The notes under the pieces were generated by a model. That model was not told the DNA's origin. It worked only from the letters and a program-made list of their open reading frames with translations, and ran no database searches. From contig NZ_LT727828.1 of the NCBI RefSeq assembly GCF_900162685.1, forward strand, positions 393,703 to 457,702: a stretch of DNA of 64,000 nt, read 5' to 3'. Below are positions 8,373 through 18,372 of this stretch, piece after piece. Origin of the DNA: Terribacillus halophilus. GTDB lineage: Bacteria > Bacillota > Bacilli > Bacillales > Amphibacillaceae. The first letter of the stretch is position 1. Each line of letters begins with the position of its first letter. A program made the position numbers and the translations under genes.

Positions 8373-9737
8373 ATGAACCAGATGACAGAAAACGTGAGAG
8401 CGGAAAAATCGAATCAAGTACCTGCAGTTACGGAAATGCGCGTTATACCAGTAGCTGGTCGTGACAGCATGCTGCTGAATTTAAGTGGGGCACATGGTCC
8501 TTACTTTACTCGTAATATTTTGATCTTAAAAGATACTACCGGTGCTGTTGGTGTTGGTGAAGTGCCGGGTGGAGAGAAAATCCGCCAAACGCTTGAGCAA
8601 GCGAAATCACTTGTAATTGGAGAATCCATTGCCTCCTATCAAGCAATTCTTAATCAAGTAAGAAAGCAATTTGCCCACCAGGATGCTGGTGGCCGTGGAA
8701 ACCAGACATTCGACTTGCGAACTACTATTCATGCTGTTACAGCACTTGAATCTGCTCTGCTTGATCTGCTCGGTAAGTTCTTGCAAGTGCCAGTTGCAGC
8801 TCTCCTGGGAGAAGGACAGCAGCGAAGCGAAGTAGATGTGCTAGGTTATCTGTTTTATATTGGTGACCGAAGACAAACCGATCTTGCATACAAAGAAGAA
8901 CCAAATGCAACATCAGACTGGTTCCATCTGCGTAATGAAGAGGCTTTAACTCCTGAAGCAATCGTTCGTTTGGCTGAGGCTACGTATGAGAAGTACGGAT
9001 TCCGAGATTTCAAGCTGAAAGGAGGAGTCTTGGCTGGAGAAAAGGAAATGCAGGCCATTGAAGCATTGGCAAAACGATTCCCTGATGCAAGAATTACCCT
9101 TGATCCGAATGGTGCTTGGTCACTAGAGGAAGCAATCAATCTTTGCAGAGGCAAGCATGATATTCTTGCTTATGCAGAAGATCCTTGCGGTGCGGAGGAC
9201 GGCTATTCTTCTCGTGAAGTCATGGCAGAATTCCGCAGAGCTACTGGGCTGCCTACAGCGACGAATATGATTGCAACTGACTGGCGCCAGATGGGGCATG
9301 CCATCCAATTACAATCCGTTAGTATTCCGCTTGCTGATCCACATTTCTGGACGATGCAAGGTTCTGTCCGTGTAGCACAAATGTGTCATGAATGGGGGCT
9401 GACGTGGGGGTCGCACTCAAACAACCATTTTGATATTTCCTTGGCTATGTTTACCCATGTCGCAGCTGCAGCGCCGGGTAATATAACGGCTATTGATACC
9501 CATTGGATTTGGCAGGATGGACAGCGTTTGACAAAAGAACCTTATGAGATTAATGAAGGCAAACTGACTGTGCCGGATAAGCCAGGTTTAGGTGTGGAGA
9601 TTGATATGGAAGAAATAGAAAAAGCACATCAGCTGTATCAATCTATGGGACTTGGAGCCCGTGATGATGCCGTAGCAATGCAGTACTTGATTCAAAATTG
9701 GAAGTTTGACAATAAGAAGCCTTGTCTTGTTCGATGA
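8373..9737 (+). CDS. gudD: Glucarate dehydratase
   Basis: A 454-residue enolase-superfamily enzyme converting D-glucarate to 5-keto-4-deoxyglucarate. Catalytic and metal-binding positions are visible: KxK (K214, K216 in FKLKGG), D244 (LDPNGAW), E269 (AEDPC) and H348 (GSHSNNHFD). The length matches the GudD family (about 446-455). It is co-transcribed with gudP and closed by a terminator at 9744-9774. Its product is the substrate of KdgD at 4517. Confidence 0.94.
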   Translation: MNQMTENVRAEKSNQVPAVTEMRVIPVAGRDSMLLNLSGAHGPYFTRNILILKDTTGAVGVGEVPGGEKIRQTLEQAKSLVIGESIASYQAILNQVRKQFAHQDAGGRGNQTFDLRTTIHAVTALESALLDLLGKFLQVPVAALLGEGQQRSEVDVLGYLFYIGDRRQTDLAYKEEPNATSDWFHLRNEEALTPEAIVRLAEATYEKYGFRDFKLKGGVLAGEKEMQAIEALAKRFPDARITLDPNGAWSLEEAINLCRGKHDILAYAEDPCGAEDGYSSREVMAEFRRATGLPTATNMIATDWRQMGHAIQLQSVSIPLADPHFWTMQGSVRVAQMCHEWGLTWGSHSNNHFDISLAMFTHVAAAAPGNITAIDTHWIWQDGQRLTKEPYEINEGKLTVPDKPGLGVEIDMEEIEKAHQLYQSMGLGARDDAVAMQYLIQNWKFDNKKPCLVR

Positions 9738-9743
9738 CAGCTT

Positions 9744-9774
9744 TAGAGCCGTTCCATTTAGGGCCGGCTCTTTT
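9744..9774 (+). terminator. Terminator after gudD
   Basis: AGAGCCG and CGGCTCT form a 7-bp stem followed by TTTTGT. It separates gudD from its regulator. Confidence 0.75.
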
Positions 9775-9782
9775 GTATGCGT

Positions 9783-9811
9783 TTGTAATTTAGTGCCATT
9801 ATCAGTATCAT
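9783..9811 (+). promoter_or_regulatory. Promoter of ycbG
   Basis: TTGTAA (9783-9788), a 17-base spacer and TATCAT (9806-9811). No copy of the 27-base palindrome overlaps it, which argues against strong autoregulation through that operator. Confidence 0.5.
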
Positions 9812-9843
9812 AAGCTTATCACATATTAAAGGTGTTGGACGTA

Positions 9844-10554
9844 ATGGAGAAAGACCCATTGGAAATGAATGTGGAACATGTCAATCGAAAAACATTATCC
9901 AAACAAGTAGTGGAACGTATATTGCATCTCTTATCAAGTGGGCAGTTGAAGCCAGGTGATAAACTACCAACCGAAGCGGAATTCATCACGATTCTCGGAG
10001 TGAGCAGAACAGTGCTGCGCGAGGCATTAAGTGCATTGGAAACGCTTGGTATCATTACAAGGAAGACACGAGAAGGTACATACTTTAATTTGAAGATCGG
10101 TTATGCACCTTTCTCCGATATGCTGAATCTAGCAAGTGATAATATCCAGGCTATCATTGAAGCGAGAATTGTTCTTGAACTTGGGTTGGTTACAATTGCG
10201 ACCGAAAAAATTACAGATCAGCAGCTTGAGGAATTATACGAAACAATCGTAGAAATCGAAGAATCAGAGGACAATAACTATGGAGCAGCAGATAAACAAT
10301 TTCATCGGATCATCGCACTTAGTGCGAATAACTTGATCCTTGATGGGATGATTCATTCGCTGTTACTATATCATGCGAAAATCAACAATCATATCTTTGT
10401 ACGGGAAAAAGAGAAGACCGTAGCCTATCATAAAAGAATCTATGAAGCTTTAAAGCAAAGAGATGCTTATAAAGCTCATACTGCTATGTATGATCATCTG
10501 CGTTTCGTACAGAAAAAAATCTTAGAGGGGCAGCAAGAGCAGCAGGGAGAATAG
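9844..10554 (+). CDS. ycbG: FadR-type GntR regulator of glucarate/galactarate genes
   Basis: A 236-residue transcription factor. The N-terminal GntR winged helix spans about residues 15-80, with the signature KPGDKLPTEAEF and the recognition-helix segment VSRTVLREALSALETLG. The C-terminal all-helical FCD ligand domain spans about 95-225. Position after gudD matches B. subtilis ycbG. I infer that it binds the palindromes at 4456-4482 and 59536-59562 and releases them on glucarate, galactarate or an intermediate. The ATG at 9844 lies 9 bases after AAAGGTG; a GTG at 9832 in frame has no better site. Confidence 0.85.
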   Translation: MEKDPLEMNVEHVNRKTLSKQVVERILHLLSSGQLKPGDKLPTEAEFITILGVSRTVLREALSALETLGIITRKTREGTYFNLKIGYAPFSDMLNLASDNIQAIIEARIVLELGLVTIATEKITDQQLEELYETIVEIEESEDNNYGAADKQFHRIIALSANNLILDGMIHSLLLYHAKINNHIFVREKEKTVAYHKRIYEALKQRDAYKAHTAMYDHLRFVQKKILEGQQEQQGE

Positions 10555-10623
10555 AAAGTGACCGGAACAGTTTGAGTAATTGTAAGGAACTCTCTAATTA
10601 AATACGTATTTATGTATTTTCTG

Positions 10624-10664
10624 GGCATGAGACCGAAAAGCTATCGGGCTCATGCCTAATTTTG
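10624..10664 (+). terminator. Terminator after ycbG
   Basis: GGCATGAG and CTCATGCC with an inner CCGA/TCGG pair make a long interrupted stem followed by TAATTTTG. Confidence 0.65.
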
Positions 10665-10793
10665 TATTGTCTTTAACCTCGTATTATTATAGTAATGGAT
10701 TAGGTCTTTTGCAGTTTATTAAGAAGTATTCAAGGTATCTGAATTCTGAATTCTGACACATATAGAAATACAGATCTCATAATTACAACTTCA

Positions 10794-10838
10794 TAAAAAA
10801 AGACCCCGCGGTTGTTTGTGTTCAACAACAGGGGGCAG
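10794..10838 (-). terminator. Minus-strand terminator of the small ORF at 10935-11051
   Basis: Read on the minus strand, CCCC-TGTTGTT pairs with AACAAC-GGGG, followed by TCTTTTTTT. It marks the end of a short minus-strand transcript. Confidence 0.65.
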
Positions 10839-10934
10839 CTCAGTTTTCTAGCAAGGGGAGGTTCAGCATCCGCGTGTTGAAAGCGGCGTGTATTTTTGTA
10901 GCTAAATACTTACTTTTATAGCGGCTCTCTTAAT

Positions 10935-11051
10935 TTATTCGTTATCGGATTCTTCTTCATTCATTTCAAACAGATGATCTAAGTAAGGTTCTAGCTCGAA
11001 TGAATCGTCCTCGGCATAGGTAGTGAAAACGTCTCTGGTTAATGAACTCAT
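10935..11051 (-). CDS. Acidic 38-residue peptide, unknown function
   Basis: A short reading frame beginning MSSLTRDVFTTY and ending in an acidic tail (EMNEEESDNE). ATG at 11051 is preceded by CAAGGAGGATTCAAATC, an excellent ribosome-binding site, and the gene is followed by its own minus-strand terminator at 10794-10838. It therefore looks like a complete small transcription unit between ycbG and the CynX-type transporter. About 11 of 38 residues are Asp or Glu; no transmembrane helix or leader-type Gly-Gly is visible. I do not recognise the family. Confidence 0.7.
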   Translation of the reverse strand: MSSLTRDVFTTYAEDDSFELEPYLDHLFEMNEEESDNE

Positions 11052-11129
11052 GATTTGAATCCTCCTTGTGATTGGGTTTGTAATAATAAGATACCCAATC
11101 TAGCAAACTAGTAATCATCCAATTACTGG

Positions 11130-12344
11130 TTAAGAGGATTTTTTTAATCCACGGAAGTTCCGTTTAACTGAGAGAACCTGCATCACAATCATTAGCAGAT
11201 TGACTGCAATTAGGACAAAGATAGAGTACGAGAAGCTTCCTGTCATGTCATTTACGGCACCTAAAATTATTGGACCGAACGAACCGATAATATAACCTAT
11301 TGCCTGCACCATCGCCGACCAAGAAGCGGCTGCTTGATGTGTGGTGGTGACATCGATGGGAAGTAGCATGTTCATCGCGAATAGTCCCCCTGCACCGAGT
11401 CCGATAAAGCATGCTGCCAGCCAAGGAAGGAAGGATAACAGAAGCATGCCAAAACCAATCATCTCAAAAATAGCAGCCAGTACGAGCCAAAACAAGCGGC
11501 TCGGAACTCTTTTTAGCAAATAAGGTACTGCTAGATTAGCAGGAACCTGCAGAATCATGAAAATTACAAGCAGGTTAGCTGCATAGGTCTTGCTATAGCC
11601 CATATTTTCAACAATAGGGGGCAGCCAGGCGGTTAAAGAATAAAAGATAAAAGCCATACCGCCGAAAGAAAAGGTGAGCAGCCATGCATTCCACTGATTC
11701 CACGGCAACCTCTCAGCTCCGCCGAAAGTCTGGGCGGCACGATCTCTCTTCTTTTGAGGCAGTACAACAAGAACCCAAATTACAATAGCAAGCAGTGCCA
11801 GCAACGACCAAGATGCTAACGCAATTTGCCATGAGTTAAATAGATGCTGAATGGGTGCTACTCCGCCGGATGCGACACCTGCGCCAACTGCCAAGGCTGC
11901 CGTATAAATGCTGATCATAAATGCGCTGTTGTGAGGGAAGTATTTCTTTATATAACCGGAAAGAAGCGGGCCAGCCGCAGCTATACCTATTCCTGCCAAA
12001 AAAGCTGTGATGAGCAGAAATGAGGAAGTATGAGAGAATAAGCGGATAACCGTGCCAATACCGATAACACCTAAAGACCAGGCAATAACATATTCAAGAG
12101 AGAATCGATTCGCTAGCTTTGCTGCTACAGGTGAGAAGACACCCATACATAAAACAGGTATTGAGGTGAGCAGGCTTGCGCTGGATGCATTCATATGTAA
12201 CTCTGACTGAATGGTTTCGATGAGCGGAGAAATAGAGTTAATGGCAGGCCGTAGATTTAAAGCCGCCGCAAACAATGCAATACCTAACCAAATGTATGTT
12301 GACTTTTTCACGTGCTGTACCCCCATCCTTATCAATTCATTCAT
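11130..12344 (-). CDS. CynX/NimT-type MFS transporter
   Basis: About 404 residues with 12 predicted membrane segments. The opening ALNLRPAINSISPLIETI and LLTSIPVLCMGVF are characteristic of the cyanate/nitroimidazole transporter family (CynX, NimT, B. subtilis YycB). The actual substrate cannot be read from sequence. I take ATG 12344, which has AGAAGG 6 bases upstream; a GTG at 12311 behind GGATGGGGG would also give a normal membrane-protein N-terminus. It is divergent from the esterase gene and lies 78 bases upstream of the small acidic peptide gene, to which some transcripts may extend. Confidence 0.85.
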   Translation of the reverse strand: MNELIRMGVQHVKKSTYIWLGIALFAAALNLRPAINSISPLIETIQSELHMNASSASLLTSIPVLCMGVFSPVAAKLANRFSLEYVIAWSLGVIGIGTVIRLFSHTSSFLLITAFLAGIGIAAAGPLLSGYIKKYFPHNSAFMISIYTAALAVGAGVASGGVAPIQHLFNSWQIALASWSLLALLAIVIWVLVVLPQKKRDRAAQTFGGAERLPWNQWNAWLLTFSFGGMAFIFYSLTAWLPPIVENMGYSKTYAANLLVIFMILQVPANLAVPYLLKRVPSRLFWLVLAAIFEMIGFGMLLLSFLPWLAACFIGLGAGGLFAMNMLLPIDVTTTHQAAASWSAMVQAIGYIIGSFGPIILGAVNDMTGSFSYSIFVLIAVNLLMIVMQVLSVKRNFRGLKKSS

Positions 12345-12444
12345 TGTAAACCTTCTGGAAGACTGCCGCAATGCAGCTGTGTTTAAATTATAGGGGAATA
12401 GTGGAAAATATTTTAGTAAGAAGGAAAGGGAAGGAGTTCGAACA

Positions 12445-13368
12445 ATGGGATTAAATCCAAAGATTAAAGCATTCTTGGAAGAGGTAAATGCGCAGCCAAT
12501 ATCGCTGGAAAACGTGTCGCCTGAACAGTTTCGGAGTCAGGCAAGAATGCAAAGCGATGGACCAAAACAAGAAGTTGCTAAGGTAGAAGATCAAACAATT
12601 GATTTAAAAGACAGATCAGTGCCAATCCGAATTTATCGGTCAGAGGATAAGACACAGCCTGCTCTTGTTTTTTATCATGGTGGCGGATGGGTCGTTGGCA
12701 GTATTGAATCACATGATGCAACGTGTCGTGAGCTTGCAAACTTGGCAGCGTGCACCGTTATCTCCGTTGACTACCGACTGGCGCCAGAACATCGATTCCC
12801 AGCAGCTGTAGAAGATGCGTATGATGCGTTTCAATGGATAGCAGACCATGCAGAGGCACTGGGGATTGCGGGCAGCAAGCTTGCCGTAGGCGGTGACAGT
12901 GCAGGCGGGAATTTAGCAACTGTCGTTTGTCTGCTGGCAGAGGAAAGAGGAGGACAGAAGCCAGTTTTCCAACTGCTGTTATATCCTTCTACTGGGTACG
13001 TTGGTAAAGAACCAGCATCGCTAAATGAAAATGCAGAAGGATATTTATTATCGAAGAACATGATGACTTGGTTCCGATCGCATTATTACCGGACGGAAGC
13101 AGATCGTCTTCATCCGCATGCAGCTCCGATTCATTCTGAATTGCTGCATACATTGCCGCCAGCAGCAATATTGACTGCCCAGTTTGATCCGCTTCGAGAT
13201 GAAGCACAAGCTTTTGCAGCCAAGCTCCAGCAGGAGGGTATTGATGTATTTGTTAGGAATTATGAAGGTTTAATCCACGGTTTTGCCGGATTCTCAGCGC
13301 ATGTAGAAGAGGCGCGTGAAGCGATGGAAGAAGGAGCTGCTAAGCTAAAACAAGCATTGCATGTTTAA
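12445..13368 (+). CDS. Alpha/beta hydrolase (HSL-type esterase)
   Basis: A 307-residue carboxylesterase of the hormone-sensitive lipase family. The oxyanion motif HGGGWVVG begins at H78, and the catalytic triad is S152 (GDSAGG), D248 (FDPLRDEA) and H278 (GLIHGF). It has no signal peptide and is likely cytosolic. The ATG follows AAGGAGTTCGAACA. It is transcribed divergently from the CynX-type transporter. The natural ester substrate is unknown. Confidence 0.92.
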   Translation: MGLNPKIKAFLEEVNAQPISLENVSPEQFRSQARMQSDGPKQEVAKVEDQTIDLKDRSVPIRIYRSEDKTQPALVFYHGGGWVVGSIESHDATCRELANLAACTVISVDYRLAPEHRFPAAVEDAYDAFQWIADHAEALGIAGSKLAVGGDSAGGNLATVVCLLAEERGGQKPVFQLLLYPSTGYVGKEPASLNENAEGYLLSKNMMTWFRSHYYRTEADRLHPHAAPIHSELLHTLPPAAILTAQFDPLRDEAQAFAAKLQQEGIDVFVRNYEGLIHGFAGFSAHVEEAREAMEEGAAKLKQALHV

Positions 13369-13427
13369 TGCATAGGCACATCTATCCTTGCTAGACATAT
13401 GTTGTAAAGCATAAAGGGGGGATAGGT

Positions 13428-13638
13428 GTGCATTATCAAACAAATCAGGTGGCAGCAGAGCCTTATGTATTCCAATTACTTCAAGGTTTAATTGGAGGAA
13501 GAGTTGTTGTGGAATCGCTTGGTGACAGCTACCGTGGTATTCTTATCGATGCGAAGCCGGATCATATCGCAGTTTAAAGATGGAGATTCTGTTTTTTATA
13601 TTAGAACAATGCAAACTATCTCTGTAATGCCGGATTAA
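13428..13638 (+). pseudogene. DUF2642 (YuzF-like) gene broken by one extra T
   Basis: GTG 13428, behind AAAGGGGGGATAGGT, opens a 49-residue frame that stops at 13575-13577 just after ILIDAKPDHIAV. That segment is the hallmark of DUF2642/YuzF proteins, which normally continue for about 20 more residues. If one T is removed from GTTTAAAG (13572-13579), the frame continues as KDGDSVFYIRTMQTISVMPD and stops at 13636-13638, which is the expected C-terminus. Either the gene carries a recent frameshift or the sequence has a one-base error. B. subtilis relatives are small spore-associated proteins of unknown role. Confidence 0.8.
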
Positions 13639-13647
13639 AAATAATTT

Positions 13648-13662
13648 ATGAAAGCGTTGACA
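13648..13662 (+). promoter_or_regulatory. cre (CcpA) box at bglP promoter
   Basis: ATGAAAGCGTTGACA is a perfect WTGNAANCGNWNNCW match. Its last six bases are the -35 element of the bglP promoter, so CcpA binding would exclude RNA polymerase. Confidence 0.85.
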
Positions 13663-13685
13663 AGTATCCGCTTACATGATAAATT
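13657..13685 (+). promoter_or_regulatory. bglPH promoter
   Basis: TTGACA (13657-13662), a 17-base spacer and TAAATT (13680-13685), giving an untranslated leader of roughly 205 bases. Confidence 0.7.
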
Positions 13686-13723
13686 ATGAGTGTAATACAA
13701 AAACAGCATACAACTATCCTTTA

Positions 13724-13754
13724 GGATTGTTACTGATAAGCAGGCAAAACCTAA
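13724..13754 (+). promoter_or_regulatory. RAT: LicT/BglG-type antiterminator site
   Basis: GGATTGTTACTGATAAGCAG followed by GCAAAACCTAAA matches the ribonucleic antiterminator of B. subtilis bglP and bglS from memory. A LicT-type protein bound here would prevent the overlapping terminator. No licT gene lies in this window. Confidence 0.9.
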
Positions 13755-13812
13755 ATTATATTCCTTAAGCAAAGGCGACTTTGTGCACGGGGTGTAGTTT
13801 GGGTTTTTTTGT
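13747..13812 (+). terminator. Conditional terminator of bglPH leader
   Basis: AAACCTAAATTA (13747-13758) pairs with TAGTTTGGGTTT (13795-13806; two G-U pairs) and is followed by T residues. The 5' arm shares bases 13747-13754 with the RAT, so the two structures exclude each other. Confidence 0.85.
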
Positions 13813-13897
13813 GTACCAAATACGGCTTATCTACGAAAAAAGGATAAAGGCGGCATCCTTTATCCTCATTACACTATCCCCGAATGGAGGGTCTAAC

Positions 13898-15796
13898 ATG
13901 AACCATCGTAAAACAGCTGAAGAGATTTTGCAATTAGTAGGCGGCGAGTCAAACGTTCAAAGTGTTATTCATTGTATGACACGTCTTCGTTTTAATCTTT
14001 ATGACAACAGCAAAGCAGATCGGCAGGCTTTGGAACAAGTGGATGGCGTACTCGGCACTAATATTAGCGGCAGTCAATTCCAGTTGATTATCGGGAATGA
14101 AGTACCAAAAGTATACAAAGAAATCACTGCGAACAGCGGGCTTAGTGAATCAAGTAATACAGAAGGGGAATCGAAAGAAAAGAAAAACGTGATTAGCTCT
14201 ATCTTTGATGTTATCTCTGGTGTATTTACACCGATACTTCCAGCGATTGCTGGAGCGGGGATGATCAAAGGGGTTGCTGCATTGCTGCTTACATTTGGCT
14301 GGCTGCAAGAAACTTCCCAGACTTATCAGATTCTAACTGTTATAGGAGACGGTGCTTTCTATTTCCTGCCAATCCTGCTTGCGGTCAGTGCAGCGCGGAA
14401 ATTCGGCTCTAATCCTTATGTTGCAGCTGCGATAGGGGCATCTATTCTTCATCCAACCCTGACTGCTATGTTTAGTGAAGGAGGAGACATTTCCTTTGCT
14501 GGGCTGCCTGTGACAATAGCTACTTATTCATCTACTGTAATACCAATCTTGTTGGCTATCTGGATTGCATCATACGTTGAAAAATGGGTTGATCGTATAA
14601 CGCACGCTTCTCTAAAGCTAATATTGGTTCCTACGCTAACGTTGCTTGTAGTCGTACCAGTAACATTGATTGCAGTAGGTCCTTTAGGTGCAATTGGCGG
14701 AAATTATTTATCCACTGGAACGGACTTCTTGTTCCAGAATGCTGGAATTATTGCCATGATTCTTTTAGCAGGTACATTCTCACTTATTATTATCACGGGC
14801 ATGCACTATGCATTAGTTCCGATTATGCTAAACAATATTGCGGTAAATGGATATGATTACATGATTCCAGCCATGTTCCTTGCCAATTTTGGTCAAGCTG
14901 GTGCAGCATTTGCAGTTGCTATGCGCTCGAAGAATAAGAAATTCAAATCTCTATCTTTTACAACTTCCTTGACAGCGATAATGGGTGTTACAGAGCCAGC
15001 GATGTATGGTGTGAATATGCGTTTGAAAAAGCCATTTATTGCAGCCTTAATCGGTGCTGCTGCTGGTGGTGTGTTATACGCCTTAACAGACGTTAAAGCG
15101 TATATCGTTTCCGGTATGGCGGGATTGCCGGGTATACCGACATTTTTCGGACCAGAATTTATCTTTGCAATGCTAGGTCTTGTGTTAGCTTTCGTTGCTG
15201 GAGCGATGATGACTTGGGTTCTTGGCTTCGAGGATGTTGTTGCACCTGGTGAAGAAACAACAACTGCAGAACAAAATACAATTGAAAATGAAGAAGCAAC
15301 CGTAACAGACAAAACATCGGAAGTTCTTGCAAGCCCACTTACAGGAGAAGTTCGACCGCTTGCGGAAGTGAGTGATCCGACATTCGCTCAGGAGATTATG
15401 GGCAAAGGTACAGCTATTTTCCCAACAGCAGGCGAAGTTGTTTCACCAATAGATGGAGAAGTGGTTACAGTGTTTGCAACGAAGCATGCGATTGGTTTAA
15501 AAAGTTCAAATGGCGCGGAAGTACTAATTCATGTAGGTATTGATACCGTCAAATTGAATGGGGAACATTTCACAGCGCATATTGAATCAGGAGCCAAAGT
15601 GCAAAAAGGGCAGAAGCTGCTGTCCTTTGAAAAAGAAGCAATTCAGGCTGCTGGATATGACTTAATTACACCAGTCATTGTCACTAATACTGCAGAGTAT
15701 GAAGATGTTACTGCGCTTGCTGAAGGGACCGTGCATACTGGAGAGGCATTAATAGATTTAGCAGTACCACATGCAACGTCAAAAGAAGCATCTTAA
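13898..15796 (+). CDS. bglP: PTS beta-glucoside transporter EIIBCA
   Basis: A 632-residue three-domain permease. The EIIB domain is at about 1-90 with phosphorylation-site C26 (VIHCMTRLRF), the membrane EIIC domain at about 105-455 and the Glc-type EIIA domain at about 480-632 with H545 (VLIHVGIDT). It imports and 6-phosphorylates aryl- or oligo-beta-glucosides such as salicin, arbutin or cellobiose. ATG 13898 follows ATGGAGGGTCTAAC; the upstream in-frame extension to 13781 overlaps the terminator and is not credible. It is co-transcribed with bglH and controlled by CcpA and LicT-type antitermination. Confidence 0.95.
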   Translation: MNHRKTAEEILQLVGGESNVQSVIHCMTRLRFNLYDNSKADRQALEQVDGVLGTNISGSQFQLIIGNEVPKVYKEITANSGLSESSNTEGESKEKKNVISSIFDVISGVFTPILPAIAGAGMIKGVAALLLTFGWLQETSQTYQILTVIGDGAFYFLPILLAVSAARKFGSNPYVAAAIGASILHPTLTAMFSEGGDISFAGLPVTIATYSSTVIPILLAIWIASYVEKWVDRITHASLKLILVPTLTLLVVVPVTLIAVGPLGAIGGNYLSTGTDFLFQNAGIIAMILLAGTFSLIIITGMHYALVPIMLNNIAVNGYDYMIPAMFLANFGQAGAAFAVAMRSKNKKFKSLSFTTSLTAIMGVTEPAMYGVNMRLKKPFIAALIGAAAGGVLYALTDVKAYIVSGMAGLPGIPTFFGPEFIFAMLGLVLAFVAGAMMTWVLGFEDVVAPGEETTTAEQNTIENEEATVTDKTSEVLASPLTGEVRPLAEVSDPTFAQEIMGKGTAIFPTAGEVVSPIDGEVVTVFATKHAIGLKSSNGAEVLIHVGIDTVKLNGEHFTAHIESGAKVQKGQKLLSFEKEAIQAAGYDLITPVIVTNTAEYEDVTALAEGTVHTGEALIDLAVPHATSKEAS

Positions 15797-17260
<1,464 letters not shown>

Positions 17261-17269
17261 TACAAAGCG

Positions 17270-17302
17270 AAAAGGCATGTGTCACTAGGACACATGCCTT
17301 TT
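17270..17302. terminator. Bidirectional terminator between bglH and potD
   Basis: AAAAGGCATGTGTC and GACACATGCCTTTT form a perfect 14-bp stem with a 5-base loop. A-runs and T-runs at each side let it serve the convergent bglPH and potABCD operons. Confidence 0.9.
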
Positions 17303-17304
17303 GC

Positions 17305-18372
17305 TTATTCCATTTTAAACTTGAGGAATAACTCATTCATACGGCCCAATTTTTCCGGTCCAAGGTTTTCATAAACCTCGAGCCTTTCCGTTTGTTCGGG
17401 TGATGGGTAGAATCGTTTGTCATTCACCATTTCTGCGGGCATATATTGTAATGCTTCCTTATTTGGTGTGGAATAGCTTACATACTCGGTGTTCTTTGCT
17501 GCAACTTTCGGATCGAGCATATAATTAATGAACTCATGTGCAGCATCGACATTCTTGGCCGTTTTCGGAATGACCATATTATCGAACCAAAGATTGGATC
17601 CTTCTTTTGGAAGCACATAATCTAAATTTGCATTTTCCCCCATGATTTCGGATGCATCGCCTGACCAAACAACGCCGATAGACGCTTCACCGGATGCAAG
17701 CAGCATCTTGTTCTCATCGCCAAGCAGTGCTTTAACATTCGGTTTCAGAGAGACTAGCTTATCATAAGCCTCTTGCAAATGATCCGGATCTGTATCATTC
17801 AGCGAATAGTTAAGGCTGTTAAGACCCATACCTATTATTTCGCGAGGACTGTCTGTGAAGATAATTTCATTCTTTAGAGCTGGATTCCAGAGATCGTTCC
17901 AGCTGTCTATCTTCATTCCATCAAGTTTTTTACTGTTATACACGATTCCAACTGTTCCCCAGAAGTATGGGATTGAATATTTGTTGTTCGGATCAAATGA
18001 TAAGTCTAAAAATCGGTCATCAATATTTTTTAGGTTGGGAATCTTGCTATGGTCAATCGGCAGCAGCAGATCTTCTTCTTTCAGCTTTTCAATCATATAC
18101 TCAGAAGGAACGGCAATATCATAGCTTGTACCGCCTTGCTGAATTTTTGTCATCATCGCTTCATTGGTATCAAATGTTTCATAAATCACCGTGATACCAG
18201 TTTCCTCTTCAAAGCTGTCTAACACTTCAGGGTCGATATAATCTCCCCAGTTATAAACAGTAAGTGTGTTACCGCCCGAGTAACCTTGCGAGGCATTCAA
18301 GCGAGAGATTGTGAAAAGCAGGATACCGCATACTGCCAGAATTACGACAGCCAAACGAACAAGTTGTTTCAT
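17305..18372 (-). CDS. potD: Spermidine/putrescine-binding protein
   Basis: A 355-residue extracellular solute-binding protein. An N-terminal hydrophobic segment (about residues 5-24) serves as signal or anchor; there is no clear lipobox. The mature part starts with LTVYNWGDYIDPEVLDSFEE, the typical opening of PotD/PotF proteins, and ends near NELFLKFKME. It delivers polyamine to PotBC. Its start overlaps the potC stop by 4 bases, and the operon ends at the terminator 17270-17302. Confidence 0.92.
   Translation of the reverse strand: MKQLVRLAVVILAVCGILLFTISRLNASQGYSGGNTLTVYNWGDYIDPEVLDSFEEETGITVIYETFDTNEAMMTKIQQGGTSYDIAVPSEYMIEKLKEEDLLLPIDHSKIPNLKNIDDRFLDLSFDPNNKYSIPYFWGTVGIVYNSKKLDGMKIDSWNDLWNPALKNEIIFTDSPREIIGMGLNSLNYSLNDTDPDHLQEAYDKLVSLKPNVKALLGDENKMLLASGEASIGVVWSGDASEIMGENANLDYVLPKEGSNLWFDNMVIPKTAKNVDAAHEFINYMLDPKVAAKNTEYVSYSTPNKEALQYMPAEMVNDKRFYPSPEQTERLEVYENLGPEKLGRMNELFLKFKME

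Noticed and set aside
13781-13897. Extended N-terminus for BglP from 13781
   Set aside because: It would start within the leader terminator and lacks a site; ATG 13898 gives the standard EIIB start.
14893-15312. Minus-strand open frame inside bglP
   Set aside because: It is a composition effect of the EIIC coding sequence; no ribosome-binding site.
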